64,000 nucleotides of DNA from Climacium dendroides (Eukaryota > Streptophyta > Bryopsida > Hypnales > Climaciaceae): assembly GCA_950106755.1 (NCBI GenBank), contig OX467083.1, forward strand, positions 20,951,029-21,015,028, written 5' to 3'. Made by a program: the position numbers and the translations under genes. Under the pieces are notes generated by a model. The model was not told where the DNA came from and did no database searches. It saw only the letters and a program-made list of their open reading frames with translations. How positions within the stretch are numbered: the first letter of the stretch is position 1; every line of letters begins with the position of its first letter. This document shows positions 26,448-37,540 of the stretch, piece by piece.

Positions 26448-27788
26448 TCAATCGTCGTCCTCAGCAGCGTCTTCATCCTCAGGGACACCTCTAAGGTACA
26501 TGACATTGTTACATCTGCAATACAAGGTAGACTTCAGAAGGCATCATCTGGAAGGACAGCAAATGCTTGAACAACTTCTCATACCATTGTTGTATTTAGA
26601 CACAAGGAACACATGCAAATGATAAAGCATAGAGGGATATGAAAAGCTAGACCTGATCAGGACCTCTCCCAAATTGCCAGTAAATGCCCCATCCACATAC
26701 TCCTCCGTGCTTGCTAGCTGTCAACCACAGACAAGGAGGGTCAGGATTGATAGGGAGCTCTATCTATCTATCAATCATCATCATCGATCAAAAGTAAACC
26801 CCAAGTTTTATGGTTTCCATAAAATCACTGCAGAATATGAACAGTGCACCAGAGAAAGGGTGCCACAAATGGTTTTAGGATTCAGGAAATCAACTCCCAG
26901 CTACCACTGATCGAAAGCATCAGCATGGCCACAGGGGTACACACTCTGGGCTCAATTCAGATTCATTCAACAACCAGATGAGGATATGGAAATGAAAAAT
27001 TACCTGCAGATTCATATATGAATCAACTGATACCAAGTACCCTGTTTTCAGGAATCCAATGGCAGAATCCCATCAGTAGCTAATTGCGATACATACCTAA
27101 ATACAGTCTACGAGTACATCCTGGTTTTGAGAATGAACACCATCTTCACATCAGAACTCCTGTCAGTTTTAGGTCATCAACCGATAAAACTTCAAACCCG
27201 TATAAATTTTGCAAACAGTATCCACACGTGGCATACTTCAGTTCATTGGACTCCCTATACAATTCCAAAACACAATCAATGAATTTGGTCATTCTAATAA
27301 TAGGAACTACACTGAGCGCCTTGCTCAACTCCAAAACCCTAATTCTGAGAAACTAGGGTTTCCGGTTTAGGGAAAGATTACGACGACACAGCCAAGTCCG
27401 CGGCATCGCTCAGGCAACGGCACCGAAATTCAAAATACTGAAGAGAAAGCGCAACGTACCCTTGTACTCCATGCCCCACTTCAGTTTCACGATCACAGGC
27501 TTCCCCGTCAAGTCGTTGAGAAAAGGTTTGGGATTCACTGGAACAGTCTGCACGACAATGCAGCAGCAGCAGCAACAACAACAACAAGGGAATCATTCAG
27601 TCAGTTTCTTCGCAATCGTCAACTTGAACATCCGAATCCAAGTACAGAACACAACAAAATAAGCCTGAAAGAATGACACCCTCAGCAAATGTAGACCGCA
27701 AGGTTTCGAAATCAGAAGCAGAAACAGCCCGAATTAAACACTTCAAATAATTCAATGAGCAGGGCGTGATGAAATGACCCACCGCCAT
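26448..27788 (-). CDS. SNRPF: Small nuclear ribonucleoprotein F (SmF), five exons
   Basis: Core spliceosomal Sm protein, one of seven that form the ring on U1, U2, U4 and U5 snRNA. Exons on the minus strand: 27,783-27,788 (ATGGCG only), 27,460-27,547, 27,004-27,041, 26,653-26,717 and 26,448-26,514. All introns are GT-AG and the phases join into one 87-residue frame, the usual SmF length. The start [18 protein letters not shown] is diagnostic of SmF. The Sm1 motif follows ([20 protein letters not shown], then YMNLQ), and the Sm2 motif is [12 protein letters not shown] near residues 65-76. The tail is short and acidic ([11 protein letters not shown]). The first coding exon adds only Met-Ala, so the start can be found only through the splice. 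A CTG/TTG trinucleotide run lies just upstream of the exon 2 acceptor. Nothing is broken. Confidence 0.96.
27559..27588. repeat. CAG/CAA trinucleotide run in SmF intron 1
   Basis: On the plus strand five or so CAG are followed by several CAA. In the transcript this is (TTG)n(CTG)n about 12 bases before the exon 2 acceptor, where a polypyrimidine tract would be expected. Confidence 0.8.
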
Positions 27789-27943
27789 GAGAAGAGACTT
27801 GAAGCGAAACAGGGAGCTCGCGTTTGTTGATGAAGATGGCGAAGCAGAGTGGGCGCGCTGCGAGTCTCGCGAAAAGAAAAAGTACCGCTATACAGATGTG
27901 ACAATAAGGAGTTCTGCGAAAAGGGTTGTAGACCACCTTTTCT

Positions 27944-28850
27944 TTAACCCCTAAATGACGGACCTATGACCACTGATTTCAAGCCTCATTGTCATCACTC
28001 AGTTTGTTGCCATTTTGCAACAAGATATGTATGAAAAAATTTTAATTTATTTTTCAGAGATGAAACAAAATTTCTTCTTTGTTGCAACAAAATTTTAGAT
28101 TTTTTTGTAAATAATTGTTTTTTTTGTGAATTTTTGTAGATATAATGAAGAAAAATCATATCAAATAGAAAATTATTTCAAAAAATCTGAAAATTTCACC
28201 ATGTGTGCATATTATAGTGATGCACAACATGGTGTAAACTCATTTTTCGTCCCATTCTATAATTAGAACGTAGTAGACATTGAAAATACATCCAAAGTTC
28301 AAACTGCAATGAAAAATTGATTATTAGGAATTTTTTCAAAATCCAAATTGGAGTAGAAACTAGAGTGAATGAACTTTATTTTGGTAGTTGGGCTTAAATT
28401 CAAAAAATATCATTTTTGTAGAGAAATTTCAGATTTAAAGCAAGGAACAACAACTTTCTAAAATACACTAAAATAGCATATTCTGTGATCCGTTTTTTTT
28501 AGTAACTTCTCATTTATGTGAAAACAAACAATAGCATAACTCCAAACTCAACTAGATTATCTTCATAACCCAACATGGAAGGTCAACAAGAAAGAAGTGG
28601 ATGAAAAACTGCTTTCCAGCTCTCTACAGTTCAAGAAACATTCATCAAAAAGCCACAAAATGGCCTCGTCGTCGTTTCTGGGTTAATGTCTCATTCATTC
28701 AAAGTAATGCTTGAATCTTTAAAAATATAAGCCTTCCCTACAACCGATTCAACGAAATTGAGATGAACTGAAATTCAATATTGAAATGTAAAAATTTCTG
28801 AGAAAAAATGTGCAAAATTTTGAAAAAAGGTCTGGGCACTAAAGGGTTAA
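27944..28850. mobile_element. TTAA-type element of about 900 bp
   Basis: It starts TTAACCCCTAAATGACGG and ends CACTAAAGGGTTAA. The AT-rich interior has no coding frame. It starts about 156 bp upstream of the SmF start codon, so it may lie in or next to that promoter. Confidence 0.55.
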
Positions 28851-30833
28851 ATTCATGTTTGAGATAAATTCTCTCATTTTTCTTTGTAAAAATATTGTCA
28901 AATTTTTTTGGACTTTTATGTAATTATATATATTTTAGGCACTTAGATATTATCACTATAAAGATATTATTGTAGCTATTCCTAATTCCAAGTTTGGGCA
29001 TTGTAAGATGGAATGATGAGACTTATATCTACAAAAATATTATATTTAATAATGTGACAATTTGCCATGTTTCAAATTGATTTTCTTTTGTCTTATCTTT
29101 ACACTTATTTATGGATTTGAATGAGGATTTCTAATCCAATTTTTTGGTGTTAAATGAGTTAATTCAATTTGTGCAAATCTCAAAAAGTGTGAATAGTGAA
29201 TAATGAAGTCATTCATTAGACCCTTTTGGGCCTTAGCATCCTTCAAGGATTAACAACACTTGAAATAACATGAAAATAGTGTAGACCATGTGCATTATAT
29301 TAGTATCTTTGTTATATCATTTTTTACAAAGGGTGATATTATAGAAATAATATAGTTGTTGCAATTGAGGTGATATTAAAGAGGATCAATATGGTGATAT
29401 TATAAAGGTAGCAATTCCATTGCTTTTCTTGGCTTTATACTTTTGCATTTCTATGATTTTTGTGCTTTTGTGAGCTTTGAGCTTCTAATTTCAATTTTCT
29501 ATTGCTACTACCAAATGATTTTGAGAAATTTATTCAATTGAAGCGATTTTGGATTTCACAACAATTAAATTGTTAATGAAGCTTTTGAGATTTACAAGTT
29601 TTTCCTTTAAATTCTTCTACTAGAAAATTTCGTATTTATGTTGTTTTGGTCGCATTGATCCGGTCAAAATCTGACAGAAATCTGTTGGTTTCAACAGATT
29701 TCTGTCAGATTTTGACCGGATCAACGCGACCAAAACAACAGAAATACGAAATTTTCTAGTAGTGGATATTTGGGTTGCCATTGTTTGTAACAATTGAGTC
29801 AAATTTCTAATGCATTCTAATGTATGTGTATCTTTTACCATATTCATCATTGCATGTATTTCATTCATCATTCATTAAATTTCTATTGTTTATTTCAGTA
29901 TATGCTTATTTATTAAAATAATTATATAAAAAATTTAGTAATTTCAGTAATTGAAGACTTTTTGAAATTTTTGCTCTACAATCTATCTAACACATAAAAA
30001 TTCTTATGAAATTCTAATGGTGAATGCGTAGCATAGCAAGCACCAATTACTAGTAAAATCTAAAAATGCACCTTTTGGTCCAATAATCAAAACATGGGAC
30101 TACATCCTTTATAGGTTAACTATCAAAAATACATGCATCAATGCTTAATCTCCCCTACCTGTTCATGCCCTTGTTTGGTAGCTTCCAAAATGAGTTCATT
30201 TTAATCAAGAGGAACAGGGACATCAGTCACCGCTCGCACCAATAAACAAAAACAGGCAAAAGATTATTTCATTTGAAACCCATTTGATCAACTCAAAAGC
30301 ATGGCAATGAATAATAATTATACCCCATAAGGGTGGAATTTTTTTTACATTGTCATTGTTCAAGCAGACATAACATAATGTCTGCTATTGCTCTCAAAAC
30401 TTGCAGCTCTCCAAAACTAAGTTATGTAGTCCACAATCCTATCAATTTTCTATCCTTCTAAAAAACAATCTTGTTGGAATTTAATTGGAATCGTGCAAAA
30501 GCACAAAAATCCTATAATGTTCCTAACAAGGGGTTGTCAACACCATGGTCCAAACCAACCACGTCACTACTTACAAAAATAACCCCCAAAAATTTTAAAT
30601 AGGGCAAATCAAATTCCCAGATGAAGATTCAAACCTTAATTACACAAAGCCCGGAAGATATTGTTGAGGCCGACTATGGCATATGTTTGAAATGTTTAAC
30701 TGGGGTGCAAAAAACCATGTTGCAAAAGCTACCTGGTGACATGAAACATCACATGATAAGTTTCAAAATACTCTCCATCACAGTGTGACATTTAATCCTA
30801 GAATGACGCAACCCCATCACAAGATACTCAACC
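28851..30833. other. AT-rich spacer, no gene recognised
   Basis: It contains the long palindrome at 29,615-29,764. 'attactagtaaaat' at about 30,045 also occurs near 42,036, so part of this stretch is a dispersed repeat. No gene was seen. Confidence 0.5.
29615..29764. mobile_element. Near-perfect palindrome with CACTA-like ends
   Basis: Arms of about 72 bp (ctactagaaaatttcgtatt ... ctgacagaaatctgttg) are separated by about 3 bases, with only two mismatches I can see. The right terminus, read inwards, is CACTACTAGAAAA, the kind of end carried by plant CACTA (En/Spm) transposons. The left terminus is slightly decayed. No 3-bp target duplication is visible. A transcript would fold into one long hairpin. 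Confidence 0.7.
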
Positions 30834-30894
30834 CAAAGAATGCACTTACTCATCTAGAATGATCAAAATCCTAGATGAGTAAGTGCATTCTTTG
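30834..30894. other. Perfect 24-bp stem hairpin 3' of the membrane-protein gene
   Basis: 'caaagaatgcacttactcat' plus 'ctag' at 30,834-30,857 is exactly complementary to 30,871-30,894, with a 13-base loop. It lies about 100 bp beyond the stop codon of the minus-strand gene, so it is probably in its 3' UTR. It could be a structural element, a small-RNA source or a tiny foldback transposon. Confidence 0.6.
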
Positions 30895-30996
30895 TTTCTA
30901 CAATCTCTCTTGAGAGTCGTTCATTCAACACTTTTTGTCCTTTGAAGCATTTCAAGGTTAAAAGGCATTCAAAATAGGCTCCTCTACCTTTACGCT

Positions 30997-33399
30997 TCAT
31001 TGCATTTTCACATCAGTGAAGCGGAGGTTCTTGTCCGCAACCACAAGAGCAAACTGATGTGTGGAAAGGATGGCAATATCATTCCCCAAGAAGAACCAAA
31101 ACAGTAGAGCAAAGTCCGCACCCACAACAACACACAACCACTTGTCCAGAGGCACGGTCCCAATAGCTAGCATCACACCCAACAGTCCAAGCCACAACCA
31201 CCGTTTTGCAACTTTGCCCTGCACACAATCATTCATGATTAGGTTAAATATATCATCAGATTTTGACAAACAGAATGACTTGACTACAAGATTCTAGAAT
31301 ATGGAAGGAGGACAATGCCATTCGGATCAATTTCCACGCATTGCTAAAACCAATAAATTGATATCAATACAATGGTTTGGAGGAAGAGAGTTACACTAGC
31401 ACCAATATGACTAATAAATTGGTAGGAAAATTTGGCAATGTTTATAAATCTCTAACCTTGAAAGGCTATGAAGGTGGTTCACCAAAAAAGTGACCAAAAT
31501 ATTGTATGAATTAGGTGCATTTTTGCATTTTCTATGGTTCTTCAAAAGTCATTCATTGGACACTTTGAGTCCTCCAAATCCAAAACTAACTTCTATACAC
31601 CTAGAATTGGTCACCTAGACTCTGAAAACTCGAAACAGCATCATCAAAGTTCGCTCTACCACTGACACACACACAGCCTCAGTCTTTTCCAGAGCAAGCA
31701 ACCCCAAAGAAACAGCTCCGAAACGAATTGCACTCACCCCGGCTTGCAAGAACTTGGCATTATTCTTCCAAAAGAACTGCCCTCCCACCACCAGCGCCAG
31801 CACCGCGGGCAACATATACAACTGCTCCTGCGCCAAAGGGGGCACCGTCACCACTACCACCACAAACGCCACTGCCAACCCCAGCCATCCCAAACGCTGC
31901 TTCACCGTCCGGTCGTCCACCAGCCCCACAAACGCTGCGAATCCCGCCACCACAGACAAAGAAGACAAGCCCGTGCCCACCAGATCCAAAATGTGGGGGA
32001 AGTGGTAGATGTGCAAGCAGTGGAAGAAGAGACCGCCGATGCACATACAGCTGTACCACAGCAACGACGCGGACCAAAGAAACAAACCCTGGCGAGACTG
32101 GTGGCCTTCACGGAGGACGCGCGCGAAAGAACGTGTACCCAGCAAAATGCTGGAGAGGAAGCCGAAGATGATGGCTATGGCGGCTGCCGGCCAGAAGACG
32201 GTCACGGGAGAGAAGCCTGGGACCTGGGGACACAAGCAGCGGAAGGGAGGAAAAGATCAGGAAGCTATTGTACACATGCCAACGATCAGGACACTTTGCA
32301 ATAACCGGACAAGCAATCGTGTTTTCTGGTAACTGCTACAAACCTATGAGAACTCAAATTGAGAAAGGTTGCAACTTTTTCCACTAATTCATAATTTTCC
32401 TGTTGAACCTGGGAACCAACTCCATCAGTCTTCAGCATTTCCAAAATAGTAAGATTTCAGTAGTACCCACAGACTAAGAGACTAGTGCAAAGTCTCACGG
32501 CATGTGGCATGTGTACGCTAGACCTGGTGATGATCTGGTCTTGGTGAAGTTCGGTCGCAAACCTACTATGTAGAATTTCAAAGTGGTGGAAGAGATTCTC
32601 AAGGTTGGGAGGAACTGTTGATGGGAGAATTTCAAACACCAAGGAAATCAGGGTTTTGGAGAAGAAAATTCGCCAGATTCTACTGCGAGGGAGACAGGGT
32701 TACTGAAACTCTAGAAGAAGAGTTCCTGAACTTAGAGATGCGGGTACAGTTACCTCAGATTTCACAAAGAGGAGTGGTGGTAACCTATGTGTGAAATCTC
32801 AATTAGGGGAAAATTGGTGTGAAGAGGACGTTGTGTTCGATTTTAGATTCAAACACACCTCGGGAAGCAGGATTTCTCAATCGCCAATTGAAGGGAGAAA
32901 AATATAATAGTTCTTCAGCAGAGAACATTGCTGAAACTGTAGAAGAAGAGGTCTGGGTTCAACAAATATTCACGGAACTCACATCCCGGGACTCACATGT
33001 AAGAAACTAACTAATCGTTCACTCTCTGACACAAGGACTTTTAGTAACCGATGTACGAAACTCCCAAAATCCGGGATTGAATTTCAGACGAAAATCGGTT
33101 GAAAAGCTTACAAAAGAGTTCAACTGCCTCCAAACGGCTTCGAATCCCCACTATTGCGCAACAATTTCGCAGCAGTGCAACCTCCGAATGAAAACCGAAC
33201 TCTGTCAGGAATCAATCTACATCCTAATTACCCAATTCAACAAGCGCACATAGAAACGTACCTGGAGATCGACTGACGGCATAGGGCATCGTTCCAAGGC
33301 CCAATCCGGAAACACGTAATCGAAAAACCCGGGAATATGGTTCTTCCAAAGCTCTCCGAACGTGACAGGAAAAAACGTCACGGCCAACTCTCGCGACAT
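30997..33399 (-). CDS. Unrecognised seven-helix membrane protein, three exons
   Basis: Exons on the minus strand: 33,262-33,399, 31,738-32,223 and 30,997-31,218. Both introns are GT-AG and phase 0, giving 281 residues. Hydropathy by eye shows about seven membrane segments: near 53-75, 92-115, 125-149, 157-177, 181-198, 214-237 and 241-268. The N-terminus (MSRELAVTFFPVTFGELWKN) is aromatic and not a classical signal peptide. Polar residues inside or next to helices include Ser97/99, His114 and Asp126 at the second and third segments, and Asp255 and His262 in the last. That layout loosely recalls the CREST hydrolase superfamily (alkaline ceramidase, PGAP3), but the match is too weak to name. 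An in-frame ATG 21 codons earlier (33,462) is possible; I prefer 33,399 for its shorter, family-like start. Exon quality (phase match, hydrophobic pattern) makes the gene itself convincing. Confidence 0.75.
32640..32990. repeat. Diverged tandem duplication in intron 1 of the membrane-protein gene
   Basis: 'actgaaactctagaagaaga' near 32,701 and 'gctgaaactgtagaagaaga' near 32,931 mark two copies of a unit of about 230 bp. The copies are well diverged. Confidence 0.45.
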
Positions 33400-34333
33400 G
33401 ATCGCTTCAAGCAACCAAGTACAGAGGCCTGCTTGCACTTCGCTCACTCGCCCGATCCACAAATACTCCTACCACGCTTGGAGAAGATCTGGTGCTTTTG
33501 CAATTGCAGCAAGGAGCTACACTTCTAGAAGAGGCTAGCTCTGGCTCGCTTTCCAAATAAGGTAGCTACTCGGACTTCAATTCCTCAAAACCTCCTTCGA
33601 TCCAGAGCCAATAATGCATGAGTTTCCTGAACGAAATCCGAAATCAGGCAGCCCAATCTTTCTATTGCAACAAAGGAGCGGAGAAACACTACGACAAGAG
33701 ACTATGTTTCCATAACACTGTCTCGCTTTTCAAGGAAAGGTAGCTAGTCGGTCCTCCGTTTCGATCCAGAGCTAGCATAAAACCAGTATGCGTTGTGTAC
33801 TGAACTCAAACTGTAATATAAAATTGAACTAGCTTCAAGGCTTGAACTCTTGTGCACATCGTGGACGTGAAAGTGCAAGGAAGAAGATCGTCAGCCAGTC
33901 GTATTGGATTGTTGGGAAGATCAGTGCAGCGTTGTTTTTCAGGTCGAAATTTAGCTTCAAAAGTGGACTAGTGGACTGAATGTACACTCTGTGTACGAAT
34001 ATCCCCTGTGCCGTTGCCACAATCCAAATAAAAGTAAAAGTAATTTTCTATTTTTCAAAAATAAAAAATAACTGAAAAATCCATAACTTCCACACCATAG
34101 TATCATCGTATCTTTAAAATAAAAGTAAAAATAATTTTTTAATTCACACAAAGTCAAAATTTTAACATAAAATTCAATATCTTTTTTACTGTAGGTCCAA
34201 ATGCCATGAAATTAACAATTGAAAGTCCATGCACCCCTCCTTGCAAAGAGCTTTTTGATAGTACCAAGAATGTGACCGGTGGACACACAGTTCAAAAGAT
34301 CTCACCATAACAAACAAAACAAAACAACCTTAC
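33400..34333. other. Upstream region of the membrane-protein gene
   Basis: 33,541-33,600 and 33,718-33,780 are diverged copies of one segment ('ctcgctttccaaataaggta' against 'ctcgcttttcaaggaaaggt', then 'cgatccagagc'), offset by about 177 bp. No further gene was seen; AT content rises after 34,020. Confidence 0.45.
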
Positions 34334-34935
34334 ATAACCCCTACATTCTGGTGTTGACAATACTTTGAAGTTAAACAAAACCTTACTAAGTTATTATTTT
34401 TAACATTTTATATTTTAAAAAAATCTTTTTGAAGTCTTGTATTAGCATCAAAAATCCAATTTTGAAAATGAATGGTTATTATTTTTCTAATCAAGATTTT
34501 GTGCAAGGGTGTCCATTGCAAATCTTGTTTTTTTTAGTGTTGAGGGCTCTTGAAAATGAACCTCAAATACACTAGAACTTGGAGAGAAGATCACATTAAA
34601 AATTCATTCAAGAAAATTATAGCTAGTAGGTTTGGCGAAGCCATAAATTCATTGGAGTTATGCATATTTTACCTCATATTCTTTTGGTGACCAAATTTTT
34701 AGTTTTGACATGTGAAAAGAGGATTGAAAGACTTCAAATCACTTTTACAATTTTAACACCCTCATGATCAAATAATATAATCTTTCCATTTGGAAGTGAT
34801 TTTCAATGTAATCTCTAACATATCTAGTTTGAATTTGTAACAATTCAAAAAAAATTTGATAAAACTTATCAAAATGTTGGCTTTTTGTTCAATTTAGAAG
34901 AAGCTAAAAAAAAACCTTGGACATTTAGGAATTAA
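34334..34935. mobile_element. TTAA-type element, long class
   Basis: The left end is 'ataacccctacattctgg' (decayed) and the right end 'ccttggacatttaggaatta' plus A. The interior is colinear with 39,041-39,686. Non-coding. Confidence 0.6.
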
Positions 34936-35693
34936 AGTATTGATGGGTGAAAAAATAGTATAGGAAATTCCATTAAAAAAATAGAAGTACCAATAGAAAC
35001 ATTTGTTTCAATATATATATGTATTGTTTGCTAACAATGAGGTCAAGGTGTTGCATTGTCTAGGCAAGTGATGGGCAAGGTGGCACCTCTCATGCTAAGT
35101 AGGAGAAACAATCGAAACAATGTTTCCACAACTAGATTTAGTAGTTCAGTAGGCTCATCTCAAGAATGATGGTTGCTTAAAAGAACAATGCCACCAAATA
35201 GATTCATTGTGAATAACTTGTATAATTGTGAACGATGTTGTCTCACTTGTTTGCATTCCAAGGATTCAATTCTTCCTTGCAATTTTGGGTTTACTTCACC
35301 TTAGTGTCACAATGTATTTTTTTCATTTAGATGTGATTTTTGTTCTAATCATGTGTCAATTGTAGTCACTCATTGTATGCACGATTTTAGGGTTTGAAGT
35401 GGAGGCAAACTCTCCACATAGGCATTGGAAGGTATAGAGAGAATTAGGGTAGCAGTACATTGGATCTTTTATAGTAGTGCTCCATGATCCATCATCAAAT
35501 ATGGACAATATGGAGACTTCAATGGTTGGGCCAAAGCATACCCTGGATTCAGTGACCTAAATTTTGAAATTGTTCTTGTTTTTTTTGTGTACATGATGTT
35601 TGGCTTTTCTAGTTATGTTTGTATTAATGGAGAATAACAATTGTGACAATTATTGTACAATTAACTTGCTTATAAGAAAAAAAAACAATTTTT
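34936..35693. other. AT-rich spacer, no gene recognised
   Basis: No open frame of note, and no repeat boundary that I could place. Confidence 0.5.
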
Positions 35694-35923
35694 TTAACCT
35701 TTAAACATTGACACGGATGTTTGGCGTCCAATGGATGATAAAGAATCCTTCTAGTAGAACAGAAGTCCAACTTTTCATCTTTGGAATATTGTTTTGAAAA
35801 GGGGAGGTCTTCTATAGTAGGTTGACTTTCAATGAGTGTTTTTGCTATTTCTTAAGCCAATGATTCATAAGGTAATGAAAAGGGATGATTTCCAAGGTCA
35901 CTTCTTTGTCCTTAAAGGGTTAA
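35694..35923. mobile_element. Short TTAA-type element (about 230 bp class)
   Basis: It starts TTAACCTTTAAACATTGA and ends TCCTTAAAGGGTTAA. The body matches 37,008-37,238 closely ('ggatgataaagaatccttct', 'aggggaggtcttctatagta', 'caatgagtgttttt'). Confidence 0.75.
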
Positions 35924-36104
35924 AGTTGGATATTAAGTAGGATATTGCTTGTCTATAGGCTCTATATGTATTTAGTTCACTAGCCTCTGAGATCAAAATT
36001 TGGATGAATCATTGCATAATGTAAGTTATTTGAAAAGAAATTGGGGATTGCAAATTTAAGCATGATTCTTGCTTTCCTCAATTATAGAATGAGCCTACAT
36101 TTTC

Positions 36105-36668
36105 TTAACCCCTACATGCCCAAGGCCTTTTTTGAGCTTCTTAAAATTTGACCTAAATTGAATGAAATGCCAAAATTTTGATGATTTGTATCAATTTTTA
36201 AAAATTATAACTATACAAATTCAAACAAGATATATTAGATATCACATAAGAAAATAAAACACAAATATCCCTTATGGATTGAAAGATGATAAAAAGTTGA
36301 TTACCAAAAAAATATGAGGATCAAGGGTCTACCATGCATAACTTCAATCAATTTCTTAAATGAATTTCTAAATAATGTGATTTTTCCTCCAAGATCTAGT
36401 GTATTTGAGGCTCATTTCTAAGAGCCTTCAACACTATAGAAAGTCAAGATTGCAATGGACACCCTTGCACAAAACCTTGAATAGAAAAATCATAATTGAT
36501 CATTTTCAAAATTGGATTTTTGCGAGGATTTTTGATGCTACAACTAGACTTCAAAAAGAATTTTTCAACAATGTAAACTATTAGAAATATCAACTTGGAT
36601 AGGTTTTATTTAACTTCAAAGTATTGTCTAACACCAAAATTTGGTGCCTTGGGCATTTAGAGGTTCAA
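36105..36668. mobile_element. TTAA-type element, long class, inverted orientation
   Basis: It reads TTAACCCCTACATGCCCAAGG at the left and 'ccttgggcatttagaggttc' plus 'aa' at the right. It is the reverse complement of the copies at 10,190 and 39,041 ('ttcaaagtattgtctaacac', 'attgcaatggacacccttgc'). Non-coding. Confidence 0.7.
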
Positions 36669-36742
36669 CATCTATCACTATTGGACAACCACTCCAAAAA
36701 AACTAAAGTAAATATTATTATAGATTGTTGATGTCTTAACAC

Positions 36743-37011
36743 TTAACTCCTAAACGTCATAGCAAATGTTTTTTGGACGTTGAGAATTAGAAATTTCTGA
36801 AAGCATCTGTTCATCAAATAATATAATCTCAAAATCTGGATGGTGGATTCTCTTAGAAATTGCACATTCACATTCATGAGGTAGTCAACTCCAAAATTCA
36901 ACCATGAAGTCCTCAATAAACAAGACAATTTCAAATTATTCCGTTTTTCCTTATCAAGTGCAAGAAAAGCTCCTCACTTCTAGTGTTCAACTTGTGACGT
37001 TCAAGGATTAA
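36743..37011. mobile_element. TTAA-type element sharing its right TTAA with the next one
   Basis: It starts TTAACTCCTAAACGTCATAG and ends 'tgacgttcaaggattaa'. The final TTAA (37,008-37,011) is also the first of the following element. Confidence 0.6.
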
Positions 37012-37238
37012 CTCTTAAACATCAAGGTGGACGTTTTGCGTCTGATGGATGACAAATGATCTCTCTATGTAGGACAGAAGTGCAACTATTCATCTTTGGA
37101 ATTTTGCAAGAAAAGGGGAGGTCTTCTATAGTAGTTTGTCTTGCAATGAGTGTTTTTTACAATTTTTGAAGCCAATGCTTCACATGGTCATAAAAATTGA
37201 TAATTTCCAAAGTTGCCCTGTCGTCCTTTAAGGGTTAA
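37008..37238. mobile_element. Short TTAA-type element (about 230 bp class)
   Basis: It starts TTAACTCTTAAACATCAAGG and ends CCTTTAAGGGTTAA. It is colinear with 35,694-35,923 and 3,571-3,808 ('gtgcaactattcatctttgg'). Confidence 0.75.
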
Positions 37239-37540
37239 TCGCCTAGCGTGGCGAGTTCAACTTGAGCTTCAAAAAACAACAACTGAAGTGTGCTCCTTCA
37301 CTTACAAAATATGAAGAACCACAACTAACTAGTGTTTAGGAAACTTTTTGAGTTTTACCAATTAATTTCCTTTAGTCCTCATATTGAACTGGTTTTTGAA
37401 GAACTGAATCCGGTTATTCTTTCTCTCTATTTTTTTACTCAAAATAGAAATTTTATAGATTTTTTCACCATTTTTTTTGCTGATGTTTTCAAATTGCAAC
37501 ACGGTTTTTTTTCCCAACTCCTCCAGCTAACTTTGAGCTA

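Noticed and set aside
31728..32304. Long plus-strand frames of 147 and 186 codons
   Set aside because: They are antisense to exon 2 of the seven-helix protein, have biased His/Gln/Pro/Arg composition and lack homology. They are shadows of the GC-rich exon.
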